Positions 1-13,419 of a DNA stretch of 64,000 nucleotides are shown here, in pieces. The position numbers were made by a program, and so were the translations under genes. Where the stretch lies: the NCBI GenBank assembly GCA_033961575.1, contig CM066728.1, positions 31,992,352-32,056,351 of the forward strand, given 5' to 3'. The stretch comes from Aselliscus stoliczkanus. Its lineage: Eukaryota; Chordata; Mammalia; Chiroptera; Hipposideridae. The notes beneath the pieces are model-generated. The model was given only the letters and a program-made list of their open reading frames with translations, was not told the origin of the DNA and searched no databases. Position 1 is the stretch's first letter. Each line of letters opens with the position of its first letter.

Positions 1-596
1 TAAAAACTGCCATCCCTTAAATTTGAGCCGTAGGCCTCCAGTCAGCTGGTACAACCTTACAATTCAGAGAAAACTAAGAAATATTCAAAAAGATTCAAGG
101 CAGGGTTGGAGTGAGACGGGGGGAAGGAAGCAATGATAAAACCATTGAAATTCTCCAAATTTATAAATGCCTTCAAACTTTACTATAAAATCCCTCAAAT
201 TAATGTGTTCCTAATTTTAGCATTAAATGAGGCTGGTGTATTGAGTAGAACTATTTGCATAATAATGACAAAAATCAAAGTTTTATGGAAGCAAAATTGA
301 CTCATCCGAAACTGAAATTCTAATTCCTGAGCAGGTTCTGACCAATGAGCCTGAACAAGTCAGAATCATCCTAGCCCTCTTCCTTCAACAGCAGAAAAGA
401 GATTATGTTAAAGACTTTGGGGGAAATTGACAATATAGATCTACGGTTTCTCAAACTTTTCCTTCCCAGTAGCCACATTGGGCAATATGGTGAATATATC
501 TGCCTAGTAGCTCTGAGAATTTAGCCTGAAGTTGTAGGCTGCCAGGCACAAAGTTTTTTTTTTTGTTTTTTTTTTAAAGTTTCTCATTCTCATTTT
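1..596. other. Unclassified AT-rich spacer
   Basis: I see no gene, RNA or recognisable repeat here. It is AT-rich with a T-rich run near 555-575, just before the inverted-repeat element that follows. Confidence 0.5.
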
Positions 597-1030
597 CTGT
601 ATTTTGCCATGTATGATGTGCTCCAGTGTACAATGTGCCCCCACATTTTTGGCCCAAACTTTCAGGGAAAACATCTTTTGTTTTAATTTTTTAACTCAAA
701 ATTTTTTTTTGTTTATATTTAGGTATTTGTTTTTTGTATTACAAAGGCATTTACTTTTTAACACATTACGGTACAAGACATTTTATGTAACCAATGATTA
801 CAAAACACAAAAACACATACAAGGTACAAGAAATTTTATGTACCGGTAACAAATTTACGATTACACATCATTGAAGGCCAAGAACTCGTCATTGTTGCAA
901 GTTCATCGTAAGTTCAACAAAACCAATTATCATATTCCAGGGTATTATTTTGCATGTGGATAATGTGCATCCTTATTTTTCCCTCACAAATTTGGGCAAA
1001 AAAGCCCGCATTATACACGGCAAAATACAG
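597..1030. mobile_element. Possible non-autonomous DNA transposon with inverted ends
   Basis: The ends form an imperfect terminal inverted repeat: the left end reads ctgtattttgccatgtatg and the reverse complement of the right end reads ctgtattttgccgtgtata. The similarity continues inward as related phrases (cccaaactttcagggaaaa on the left; the reverse complement of the right end has gcccaaatttgtgagggaa). The interior holds two diverged tandem copies of a unit starting tacaaga-attttatgta (about 772-850). No transposase frame is visible, and I cannot identify a clean target duplication or name the family. The small open frame across it (604-849) has no family resemblance. Confidence 0.5.
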
Positions 1031-2317
1031 TATATGGATTTGAACTATATGGCATAAAATATTCATCTCTCTGTAAAAATATAAATGCTCTAAATTACTG
1101 GCTAATTAAAATCATGTTATTCCCATATTAGTTAGGCTAAGGGCTAAGTGGCTGTAATAAGATCCCAAATATAGTTGCTTAAGCAAGATATTTTATTTCT
1201 CATGCAATGGTCTGGAGACAGCAGCTTGTCAAGGGCACACTGGTAGTACCGCGAGGACACTCAGGGACCCAGCTCCCTTCCATGTGGTTGCTTCCTACCC
1301 TTGCAGGCATCATCCCTGTCTGCTTGCTGAGTCAAAGCTCACTCAGCTCCAAATCAGTCACAGCAAAGGGAAAGAAAAATGGAGATAAGTACCATTTGCA
1401 CTTACATGTCATTGGTGAGACCTAGTCACATGGCTGCAGTAGCTGCAGAGGATAAAACATAATTTCCAATTTCCACATGGCTGGCAAAAATTAAAGTAAA
1501 AGTGATGTTACAGAAATATATACCACATCCATCGTATAGATTTACGTATCCCCTACCAAGTGCTATGTTCCTCTGGGGATGCCCAGGGAGGCAGGGTAAG
1601 AAGGCGTGGGTCTGCACACTTGCCCTGTAAAGAGTCAGGTAGGAATATTTTGGGCTTTCTGGACCAATGCTCTCTGTACCAACTATTTAACTCTGCTGTC
1701 ATAGTGCAAAAGGAGCCATCAATAATACAACTATACGTAAATGAGAGAGCATAGCTGTTGTTTTAATTGTTGACTGCAGCACAGGAAATTACTATAAATT
1801 TTGAAGTTTACATTAACACTCATTTACTATCTCACAATTACCGTCAGGAGTCTGGGTCCTGTAGGATCTCACAGGCTGCAGTCACAGTCAGTTGGACTGT
1901 GTTCTCATCTGGAGGCTTAACTGGGAAAGGATCTACCTCCAAACTCACTCAGGTGGTTTGCAGATATATTTCCTTGGGGCTGTAGTGCTGTGAGGGCATA
2001 CAGACTCACGTTCCTGCTGGCTATTGGTCGCTCTCAGCTCCCAGAGGCCACTCAGTTCCTTGCTATGGGGTTCTGTCCACAGGCCCACTTACAACACGGG
2101 ACCTTGCTTCTTCAAAGCCAAAAAGGGAGAAAGTCTCTGCAGTGAATTTGGGAGCACAAAAAATTTTACACAATGTAACCATCATGAGAATGACATCCTA
2201 TTACCTTTGCCATAATTAGTTGGTTAAAAGTAAGGTGCCGCCCATGCTCAAGGGGAGAGGACTATACCTAGGTATGATTACCAAAAGGCAGGAATGATTC
2301 GGGAGTCTGTTCACTAC
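1031..2317. other. Spacer with faint old-repeat resemblance
   Basis: No gene is supported. Parts (about 1190-1330 and 1800-2060) resemble decayed placental interspersed repeats, with phrases such as 'ctatctcacaatta', 'ggagtctggg' and 'cactcaggtggtt', but I cannot assign a family. The short frames here show no conserved domain. Confidence 0.35.
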
Positions 2318-2378
2318 AGCTGTGTTCCAATAAAACTTTATAAAATTAGGACCATGGGCCATAGTTTGCTGACCCTGG
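2318..2378 (-). repeat. Fragment of an hAT-type MITE
   Basis: The reverse complement carries the signature phrases gtcagcaaactatggccca and aaagttttattggaacacag, which recur in diverged form in the complete copy at 22297-22491. It is a truncated end of the same non-autonomous hAT-like family. Confidence 0.65.
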
Positions 2379-2724
2379 GTATAATGAATAAGGGTAAGAA
2401 GGTATTGTTTAAGGTAAGAAGACATAGAACTTCATGGAATCGAGTTAGAGGAAAGGTTAGATTTCTCAGAGCCACAAGACCTATGTGCAAAGATAGTCAC
2501 AAGAAAAAAAAAATCTGAATCTGGTCTCATCCCATAATACACCTATAACCCTTATTTTGTTAATAAAAAATTAAGAGTGGGATGGGGATTATGCTTGAAT
2601 CCAGTGATCATAAGATAGAGTTGTTACTGAAGTCAAAGTGAAGGGGCTTCATTGCAAGCTTTCTGCAATTTTCACTTTAATTCAAACATTACCTGGAACA
2701 ATTTCAACAGAAAGCCTGGTCATT

Positions 2725-2753
2725 TGTGTGTGTGTGTGGGGGGGGGGGGGGGG
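2725..2753 (+). repeat. (TG)n followed by a 16-base G run
   Basis: A short TG dinucleotide tract passes directly into an uninterrupted run of 16 G. It is a simple repeat. The G run is long enough to be length-unstable and G-quadruplex-capable. Confidence 0.9.
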
Positions 2754-2784
2754 CTATGAAAATGACCACCAGCACTTAATATGT

Positions 2785-2960
2785 GATTATTGCAAATCAG
2801 GAATTATGCTAAATGTTCAACATGAATTATCTCATTGAATCTTTATAACACTCATGTTATTTAGATTATCATTTCGATCATAAAGATGAGGAAACTGAGC
2901 TTTCATAAATTAAATAACACAAATAGTAGAGCTAGGATATGACTCTTAGTCTGTCCTAAG
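2785..2960 (-). repeat. MIR-like SINE fragment
   Basis: The phrases 'gatgaggaaactgagc' and 'agtagagctaggatatgactc' are the reverse complement of the core and 5' half of the mammalian MIR consensus. It is diverged and lacks recognisable ends. Confidence 0.65.
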
Positions 2961-3139
2961 GGTCCAGATACTTAAATTTTATTTGCAGTGTAATGGGAAA
3001 CCTTGGAAGAGTTTTACACAGGGAGACAGTATAATTAATAGGACTAATGTTTTAAAAATATTAGATCTGTGTGAAGACTGGACTAAAGCAGAGTGGAAAA
3101 AGGATAGCCCAGGACAAAGATGATGGCCCTTTGCCTGGG

Positions 3140-3475
3140 CCATTCTCTCTGTCTAGAATGCCTTTTGCTCTAGGCTTCTATTGCTTCATTCTAACTCAAC
3201 CTACAGGACTTGGCTCAAATCTCGTATCCTCAGAGAATCTTTCCTTGCTGCCCCAAGGTCCCATCTTTTAATTTCTTAATAGAATCCAATTATTTTTCAT
3301 CCCACCCTTGTACACAATTTATTACATTTTGCTTTTTTAAAAAAAATGACTAACACATTACCCTTCAAGAAGCCAGGAACTATATTTAGTTTGCTCACCA
3401 CATTTAACACGGTGCTTAGAGTACACAGTTCCTGGCACCACAGGCCCTCACCGGCTATTTGTTAAAGAAATAAAT
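3140..3475 (+). repeat. LINE-2 3' end
   Basis: The order of motifs matches the L2 3' region: 'tagaatgccttt', 'ttggctcaaatctc', 'tcagagaatctttccttgctgcccc', 'gccaggaactatattt', 'ggtgcttagagtacac' and a final 'gttaaagaaataaatg'. The open frame at 3071-3271 lies across it and is not a gene. Confidence 0.7.
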
Positions 3476-3964
3476 GTCTAACTTCAATGCTCTTATACTT
3501 AATTAAATACTGTGCTATTGCCTCTCACATTTGCTGATTTTAGAAAACGTTTCCTCTTAAATCGTCTGGAGTTATCCATAATGCATATCCAAAGTAATTA
3601 GTGATGTTCTTATCTTCAATCCACTCTCATCCCACCCTCTTCCCAAAACCCAATCAATCCTAGATTATAAAGAACATTAAGAATGAAATGCACGGGAAGA
3701 AGGAGCTGATGAAGTTAGTTTGAGGCAGGTGAATGTTCATTTATTGTTGGTAAGAGTATAAACTGATGAACCTTTCGGGAAACAATTTATCAACATGCAA
3801 ACATGTCTTAAAATAAATATAAATATAAACATACACAAAGTGGGAATTGTGTGTGTGTGTTTCCGTGTGCATAAGATGTCTAAAACTATATAAACCAAAT
3901 ATTTCTAAGTAGTTGGTAGGTATCTCTGGGAGTGAGATGGCAAAATGGAGGAACTTTTTTTTTT

Positions 3965-5228
<1,264 letters not shown>

Positions 5229-5236
5229 GAAAATAA

Positions 5237-6567
5237 CCTAAATGTCCAACAATAGATTGGATAACTAAATAACATATAACTCATTCAAATGATGGACTAT
5301 TTAATATATATTAAAATTACGTATTAGACTATAAGGACATGAAAAATGCTTATACTACTATATAAGCAAAGCAAAGTATGAAACTGTATTTATGGCATTA
5401 CTTCAATTTGTTGGGAAAGGAAGAAAAAAGAAGAGAAAAAAGAGAAACATATATGGATAGAAAAAAAACTTCAATATAATATACCAAAATGTCATTAATG
5501 GCCATTTCTGGGTGATGAGATTCTATTATTTTAGGTTACTTATGGTTTTTGGTATTTCCTAATTAAAAATGATACTTTTATAACTGAAGAATTGCAGGTA
5601 TTATTTGTAGTAGATATAAAAATAGTACATTGGATCTTTTCTAACAAGTAATTCTATTTTTGTTCAGTCCTCATGTCAAGTACTCATGCAAGACGTATTT
5701 ATTTGCTAAGAGAGTAGTAGGGTTCCAATCCCCACTTATCCTGCCACCCATCTTAATTCTATAAAAAAGTAACATGCATTTAATATTTTTGGGGAATGAT
5801 ATTTTCTTTGACTTGTGTAACAACAGTGGTGCCTTAAGGAATAAAATTATCTGCCATTAAATATATTTCAGAAATAATTACGTTCTTAGTTGGAATTAGA
5901 CCTTCTACTTGTCCTTTCTTCAATACCTTCAGTCAGACTTCCTTGAATTAGACTAAGGGAAAGAAAATTATTTACCACTTTTTGTATAAGTTATACTCTT
6001 AAAAAATACAAAATCAGCTCTTTTAGGAGGTATAAAATGAACTACTAATCGAAATTTCAGTTTGAATTGTCACATTTAAGTTAGATACCTACATTGGGAG
6101 TTATGCTGACTACTGAACCAAGGAAAACGCCTATCTATCTATATGGTCATTATCAGGAAGGCCCAACAAATTCAACTTGAGATGATATACACTATTTTTT
6201 TGTACATAAGAAGTGTGAAAGAATATTTACCAAAATGTTTATAGTAATCAGGTAGTTCCCTCTGTGGTCTGGCAGAACAGAGCACACACAAAAATTAAGA
6301 CCAATCCCACAAGACATATGGAAACAAATTCCATTATATTATAAACATGTCTACCAGATGTCCTACCAATGGAAGTTGAGTTTAAAACTTTTTAAATTGA
6401 TCAACTATTGACAGCAACTATAACATTTACTTTCTGCAATAACCCAAACTCCCAATTCTTCTAAGCGACAACATGGAAGTGCACATATAAATAAGGGCAT
6501 AAATTCTATATATTGGACATTTATTTGGGAGACACTTAACACCTGGAAAACTCATATAAAGAATATG
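5237..6567. other. Unique AT-rich spacer
   Basis: I see no gene or clear repeat. The composition is very AT-rich and open frames are short and featureless. Confidence 0.5.
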
Positions 6568-6587
6568 ATTTAATATCAGTGGCTCTG

Positions 6588-6710
6588 AGGGCCAGCCAAG
6601 TGGCGCGGTGGTTAAGCGCTGGCTTCGGAAGCCAGCGGCCCCGGTTTGGTCCCACATAAGACGGCCAGTGACACTGCCCTCAAAAAAAAAGAAAAAACAA
6701 CAACAACAAT
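6588..6710 (+). mobile_element. Short tRNA-headed SINE
   Basis: Head 'gggccagccaagtggcgcgg' through 'ggccagtgacactgccctc', then an A-rich tail. It is flanked by a 20-bp target duplication, atttaatatcagtggctctg (6568-6587), repeated with one mismatch at 6711-6730. It lacks the middle and tail of the long form. Confidence 0.9.
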
Positions 6711-6730
6711 ATTTAATATCAATGGCTCTG

Positions 6731-8510
6731 TTTGTTTAACTATAGGACATTTCTAAAATCAAATTTCTTTACATAAAGAAAGTCATGTTTGAATTTCTCT
6801 CTCTCTCTCATTCTCCCCCCACTCCCACGTTCCCTCTTTTCTCCTTCCCTTCCTCTCTGTTTCTCTGGAAACAATATAGGACAGATACTTCATTTATAAA
6901 AAAGTCAATTGATATTACTTTTTACAGGCAATGATACTCATATGTGCGTGTGTATATATATTCATAGCATGAAATACTGTGCAGTTCAGTTCAACTAATT
7001 CTAAGACATAAAAATTTTATTGACTGAAATTAATTAACATATTTACAAGAAGAGAATGCAAAAGGTATGTGTTTTTTAAATTCTAAGAATACCCATTTAG
7101 CACTCATTACAATCCTTTTATTCATGATCTGAATCCGTCTCCCACACTATGAAGTGAAACATTATTAATTTGCAGTACAAAGAAAAGCATATGAAACTTG
7201 GACTGCTACTAAATCATTAAACACAGAGAAAAAATAAAAGTGCACAGAGAAGCTCACACTGGAATTACCTGATATGCTGTTACTAGCTCTATTTTAAATT
7301 TCTCTCCTATGTTATTTCCACAGTAAAATATGCTCATTATATTCAAGGAAAAATGCTGTAATGTATTTGATTGTATGTGGCTGCTTTCTTACTTTTATTA
7401 ATGTAATAACTGAAGCTCTATATTCTAAGGTACACATTATACCTTATATCCATGGACCCTCCTTGATACATATGGGAATCATCAAATATGTAAAAAATAA
7501 GCTGGCTAGGCAATAAAGCAAAAATAGGACAGTAAAAACAGTATGGTATTCACTTTTGTTTCCTTTAAAGCAAAAGCATTCTTAACAATTGCTTGCTGTT
7601 GGCTCACAGAACAAGGGAAAGTATTTGAGAGCCTCAGTCCTCAGCACAATGATCTCCCTTGGCTGTTATTTGTCTAAGAAGCGATAAACCACACAATTTA
7701 CAAGAAAAAAAACTACTGAATCCTTCAGAAAACACAACCTGGCAGTCTATCTTCAGAGCCAAGTAATGAGGTGGCAGGAATGTGATGGAGAAACCAGTCT
7801 TCAAGGACATCATGTGAGGGAATCCAGCTGTGCTTGTATCATCTCCAGCTATTTACAGAGACAAAAAAAGAGAGAAAGCTGGTGAGGGGAGAGAAATTCA
7901 TATGCAGTGTTTACAAACATGCAAACAGGAGAGAAAGAATGGCATTGGCAATTGTGAATCTTAAATCCATTCACATAGCAATAAATATACCACTTCAAAT
8001 GTTTTTCTTTTTATGTGAAAATATTAGAATTTGTGTTTGCTAAGTTTTCCAAATTTGCAAAAAAGAATTCCTAAATACTACTGTTGTTTCATTTTAAATG
8101 ATCACTATATAAGATTTTTAAAGGGGGATGGTGGTTTCCTGAATTACAAAATCAGTATTTGGGAAGCATCATGAAATAGGCTCAAAGATAAATCTCTGAA
8201 AGACTGGCATCTTCCTTTTCCCTTGTGCGCAGGAATTAAAATATTTAACATTACTTATATCTAAAATGCCAGTGTAGCTGGGTACCACGTAGCTCATTAC
8301 AATCCTATTGCTTTAATTAAAACCATTTCCATTTTCTTCCTGATTTAGTTTGTCAGATTCTCCTCATCTGGGCAATGCTTCCTACTGTGAAACATAAGGT
8401 GTTTACAAATGAAGTTTAAAGAACTTAGCTCCAATATAGGGCATAAAAAAAAACATAAAGTGAAGGAAACATTATGGAAAAAACCCACTTATCAGAAATG
8501 ATTTTAAAAA
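6731..8510. other. Unique AT-rich spacer with a CT-rich tract
   Basis: A CT-rich simple tract lies at about 6795-6866. The rest is AT-rich DNA without recognisable repeats. The 69-codon frame at 7834-8043 shows no domain. Confidence 0.45.
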
Positions 8511-8517
8511 TATAGAC

Positions 8518-8577
8518 CTTGTTATAGAAATCAAACAACTCCTTGTGACTGAATTCCGCAAGAACTTTCTCCAGACT
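8518..8577 (-). other. Weak candidate exon (minus strand)
   Basis: On the minus strand a strong pyrimidine tract ending ttcttttttcttacag immediately precedes this 60-nt segment, which reads SLEKVLAEFSHKELFDFYNK in one frame. The following donor (AAG|gtctat) is weak. A strong donor (TAG|gtaagt) lies 122 nt upstream, with its exon edge at 8700, making a plausible short intron 8578-8699. Joining across that intron does not keep the SLEK frame open, because the upstream segment has stops in the needed phase. I do not recognise the peptide. It may be a decoy or part of a non-coding transcript. Confidence 0.2.
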
Positions 8578-8719
8578 CTGTAAGAAAAAAGAAAGAAAAA
8601 AGAATTTATTTGTATACAATTTACATTGCATTTTTTTCTCTCCAGCTAGCCTCAAAATATGCCATATTATTCTCTGAGCAGTTGTAAAAAAATACTTACC
8701 TACTGTATTCAACCCCATT

Positions 8720-10558
8720 GTTTCGAGAACTCACAAATGCACTGATTAACATTCCACTTTAGCAAAAGGTTTCAACTCTATAGGGACATCTGCTCTTTAA
8801 GTTGTTTCCAAAGAGGTTAATAAAATATATGCCAGCAAGAGAACAATTTCAGTACCTATTTTTTTCAAGACAGAGATAATCCATGAGATTATATTTCATC
8901 TTTCTCAGCAGTCCACACGAAATCTAGTAAATACCATGACATAAAGACACTGGAGGCGGCATATCTGATTGAATCTATCCAGCCATTAATGGCTCACATC
9001 AGCACAGCTGCTGCCTCCAAGCATCTAACACTTATGATCTTCACATGCTGAGATTGCTACCTTTTTTAATGTACAGACTCAGCAAAAGTTAACAATTAAC
9101 ACAACAGCTTCAAAGCTGGGACTTACACACACTCCTTCCTTTCACCTCATGAGATAGGGAAACCTTTAAGGATGTTACAGATGCTGAGTATATCGTGTAT
9201 GATGGTGCAGCAAAGGGAAACACTGACCCACCCCACTCCAACCTGCTTTGGGATGATTTTGTACACTGAGAAAACAATTCAACTAATTTCTGGAGTTGTT
9301 CTAACATGTCTATTTTTGTGGGAATTAAACGTTAATGAGAGAATGCCAAGAAGGTGATTGCTACCTGCTCTGGCTACACTCTCATGTTCACATAACATAA
9401 AATTAGCACCATGAACTGAAGAAGTGGAAAATGGTTGCACACAGGCATTGATTCGTGCACTTAATTACTTGTAGGTATTTCCAGCATTCTAGTAATTCTA
9501 GTTCTGTTTCTATGTTGACTTTCTTTCTTCGGTTTATCTGTTTTAATGATTTCCATTTCTATTTACCAAGCCAACATTTTCAACACAAGTTATCTCCAGC
9601 TAACTCCAGGAGAGTCAACAGAGCTATGGCGCTTCCCTTTTCATGAAGCCTAAGCACAAAGGATCAAATTCCACACTCAATTTTCTCTTAAACACCCATC
9701 TAAGTATTTAAGCTTTAAAATGAATTAAGAAGCCTGTCTTTAAAACCTCATCCTTTAAGAATGATTTAATACTATGAAATTTCTCATTGTATTAGAAAAA
9801 TTAGTGGGCTAACTGTCACGTATCATTAAAACTCTAAACGTTGAATCAGCATTATCTAACCAGGCAATATTTCCTCCCAGAAATTAAAGGGAGACAATGG
9901 GCCTAGGTTTACCCCAGGGAAAAGCAGGGCAAGTTCATCACTCCTTCCACCCCATAAACCCCACCCCATTCCAAGCCAAAAGTTAGGAGGGGTTGAAGGC
10001 TCAATAATTTTAGTAAACAACTAATTTGCTGCACCCCTGGAGGTAGCAGCCAAGTTAGGTTCTTGTTTCCTGAATTTTACTTTGCTTTGTTTCAAAGTAG
10101 TGTTTCCTAAAATGTTACAATGAGGGAAAAGGAAGAAAGGTAACTTGGAAAATTTACTTCTTAAAATAGCAATAGCTCAAATAATTTTTGGGTGTGTGTG
10201 TGTGTGTGCATAAATTTAGTGTCTTGTTTAACTGAAATACTTAACCTTAAGAAGAAAAAATGTGAAGAACCCATACCTACGAGTACGTCTGGCATAATCA
10301 CTGGGAGCTAGTTATCATTATCATATCCCATTCAACCCAAAAGGACTTCTAGAGAAGACCATGAGAATATGAGAATATGGAAGAGATTTTAAGTGTTTCA
10401 TGTCTATGCGTAGAGATTAGAATTTGAGAATCTATGTTGATCCATGCAGTGGTCAAGGGCAGTTGTGTTTTAGGAAGGTAAGAATGGAGGATAAGGGGGA
10501 GGCAGGATGGTAGATGAGGGTAAAAAGGGTCAAATATATGGTGATGGAAGCAGAAATG
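8720..10558. other. Unique spacer
   Basis: No gene or RNA is supported. A short GT repeat lies at about 10191-10208 and a C-rich stretch near 9940-9970. The frames at 9110-9646 lack any recognisable domain. Confidence 0.45.
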
Positions 10559-10559
10559 A

Positions 10560-10680
10560 CTCGGGGTGGTGAGCACACAACATGATATATAGATGATGTA
10601 TTACAGAATTGTACACTTGAAATCTATGTAACTTTACTAACAATTGTCATCCCAATAAACTTCAAAAAAAGAAAAAAGAA
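10560..10680 (+). repeat. L1 3' terminal fragment
   Basis: 'gatgtattacagaattgtac', 'acttgaaatctatgtaact' and 'caataaacttcaaaaaaag' match an L1 3' UTR terminus followed by an A-rich tail. Confidence 0.65.
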
Positions 10681-10973
10681 TGGAGCTTAGATGTGTAGGA
10701 AAAAAAGGGAAGGGGAGCTGGCCAGGGACCAACTCCCACATGTGACATTCTGACAGGAACACCACAGAGTCTAAGACTTTTAAATTCAAATCTGGCCTTC
10801 TAAGACATTATGAAGGTATTTTATCCAGAAATAAGTATAGATCACATTGCATTTAACACTTTGCTGGCTTTAATTATGACTTTAAGTTTAGACATATAGT
10901 TCATGGCTCCATTTTTATTCTTGCTTCAGGCCCGCAAGTATTAGGAATGGGCCTGATCAAAATCTTTCCTGGG

Positions 10974-11368
10974 AGGCTGGCCGAGTGGTGTGTTGGTTAA
11001 GAATTGGCTTGGGACGCCAGCTCTGAGCAGCAGGGCTCCAGGTTCAGATCCCACATATGGGGGCCAGTGATGCTATGCCCTCTACAGCTAAGATGGTGAA
11101 CAACGGCTCGAACTGAAGCTGGGCTGCCGTGAGTCAGTCGCCGGCAACTGCGTAAGCTGCAGTGGGGCTGGCCGGCAGCTGCTGTGAGCTTTCGTGAGTG
11201 GCCGTCCAATGGCCGGCGAATGACTCCCTCACCAGGGAAGAGCGCAATGCTAACACCAACATGTGTCAGTGAAGCGACATCCTCCACAACTAGACTGAAG
11301 AACAATAAAAGGACACCAACTTGTCTGTTCCCCTTCCCCAATCCCCAATAAAATCTTTAAAAAAAAAA
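10974..11368 (+). mobile_element. Long tRNA-headed SINE, T+ tail
   Basis: It has the full structure: a tRNA-like head, a middle region ('agctaagatggtgaacaacg'), and a tail with 'ccccaataaaatcttt' and poly(A). The AATAAA and TCTTT signals together define the T+ SINE class. A perfect 15-bp target duplication, aaaatctttcctggg, is at 10959-10973 and 11369-11383. Confidence 0.92.
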
Positions 11369-11627
11369 AAAATCTTTCCTGGGGCCATGATATTTTTAGG
11401 AGGAAAATACACTTTCAGCTTTCTTTGAGAATATAACTAGAAAGTCACAAATTTGCTTATCAAAAACCAGAATCAACTCCATAACTTTATTGTTTACTCC
11501 TCTGAAAATGTATGGAAAGTTCTGTTCATTAAAGAAGCATGTTTTCAAACAACTTCTCTTCAGTTTAATGTCTGGGCACAACTCAGTGGCAGTGCAGACC
11601 CAACAAGGATGTAAGAAAAGCAGTATG

Positions 11628-11736
11628 AGGGCCGGCCAAGTGGCACATTGGTTAACAGCTGGCCTGGGAAGCCAGTGGCCCCGGTTCGGTCCCACATATG
11701 AGGGCCAGTGACACTGCCCTCAAAAAAGAAAAAAGC
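11628..11736 (+). mobile_element. Short tRNA-headed SINE
   Basis: Same short form, ending 'gacactgccctc' then an A-rich tail. The target duplication aaagcagtatg is at 11617-11627 and 11737-11747. Confidence 0.92.
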
Positions 11737-11747
11737 AAAGCAGTATG

Positions 11748-12280
11748 TTTAATGAGAATTCCATTTAGTATTTCAGGGTTGCTTCTCTCTGGATTGTGTA
11801 GCTCTACGTACATCTTCCTACACTTTGTATTCTCCTGGCCTTGGACCCAACTCATGGTTCACTAGCATCTTTGTTAAGGAAAGAGAAGGAGTAAATATAT
11901 TGAAACCGAAACCCTCCATATCTCAGTTATCAATAGCAACTCTAACAGGCTTTCTGGAGGAAGATGCAGATAATCCTGGCTAAAGTTGTTTTACAGGCTG
12001 AATTTGACAATGGGTTTCATTATCCATGTGTTTCCTGTCTATCACTGTCAATAGATAATAAGACTTGACTAGTTGGTCCTATTTTATTTTCCCTAAAGGG
12101 TCAGAAAGATAGTCGGGATAATAAAATCTAGCCTATTATGTCATACTCAATAAGAAGAGAAATGCTGTAGTGGCATAAAACTACAGTTGCAAGTTATCAA
12201 GTGTATTGTCATTTTGTCAGTCACATATCAAAACTATTTTAAACTTGAACTACATAACCAAGTAAGCACATATTTCTAAT
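11748..12280. other. Unique spacer
   Basis: I see no gene or clear repeat here. Confidence 0.45.
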
Positions 12281-12393
12281 ATATATGTGTATACACACAC
12301 ACACACGTGCGCGCGCATACACTCACACACACTCGCACACACATACACACACAGTCACACACACACATACACACTCTTAAACACACACGCACC
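12281..12393 (+). repeat. Compound CA-rich microsatellite
   Basis: An alternating purine-pyrimidine tract: (TA/TG), then (CA)n interrupted by CG, CT and GT units, including 'gtgcgcgcgc'. The central gcgcgc part is Z-DNA-prone. Confidence 0.95.
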
Positions 12394-12594
12394 ATCTTTA
12401 GATAGTACGGTACTTCACTTTTTACACAGTCAAGTGTTTAAAAAATAATGTTTATGAGAACATTACATCACATTATTTCAGTAATCAGGTATAAAGGATA
12501 TTTTCATAAAAGGAAAACTGTATTTTAAGTTAATACATTTAAAAGAAATTGATAATTTTAACAGAGAGTTTATATTGGTTTTCAACAGAATAAA

Positions 12595-12640
12595 TAATGA
12601 CTAGATAATTAATACAAATGACTAGATAATTAATACAAAT
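12595..12640 (+). repeat. Tandem duplication, 22-bp unit, two copies
   Basis: The unit atgactagataattaataca occurs twice in immediate succession with no change. Confidence 0.9.
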
Positions 12641-12644
12641 TATT

Positions 12645-13415
12645 TCTGGGAGGGCTTTTTATTGCTTGTTTGTTTAACACGAGTATCAGTGGATACTGCT
12701 ACTATCTAGCATAATTCAGAGGAAACATTTACTAGATTTAGTAAAAAAAAAAAAAAAAAGAAGTAATTTAATGACAGCTAACTAGGCCAAGATATTGCTA
12801 TACATACCCTTCCATATAAATGAATTTTTTAAACAGAAAATGAAGTCAGTAAATAACAGTTTTTTTGTTTTATTTTGCTTCACTGTTGATATTGTTTTAT
12901 TGGGAGTTAAGAGGGTGGTTGATTTGTATAGAGTCATCCAAACTACTGCATGGTCCCTCCTGAGACAAAAGTACTATATGTAAGATGTTTTGGAGGCTAC
13001 TGCAAATGATACCTGCTCATGTGAGAATAAAGGAGTTTTTCTTAGTCTTTTCTTCTTGGCTCTACACAATATTCCCCAATCTAACTTTATAGTTTTATTT
13101 CCTAGAAGACCCTCGAAAACCCTCTGCTCCCACCAAACTGGCGTACTCACTGTCTCCCACATGTCCCACAATTCCCTGCCTGTTTGTGCTCATGTGGTCT
13201 CCTACTTTCAGATGGAGTGTGGTTCTAAATGGTGAGGTGAAAACAAAAAGTCTAAAAGAAAATATAAGTGAATATCTCCATTACCTTAGGGTATATAAAG
13301 ACTCCTTTAAAAAGACATGAAAATATGTTAACTATATAATCTTTAGTTAGCAGACAGACTGTTAGTAAATGTAATACACTAACTGCAAAGAAAATAGTTA
13401 ATAAATGAGAATATA
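12645..13415. other. Spacer without recognised features
   Basis: I see no gene. An A17 run lies near 12743-12760. The overlapping frames at 12974-13235 show no protein family. Confidence 0.4.
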
Positions 13416-13419
13416 TTAA

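Noticed and set aside
12281..12393. CRISPR-like or other regular array
   Set aside because: It is a CA-rich microsatellite with no spacer structure. No array of repeat-spacer units exists in the window.
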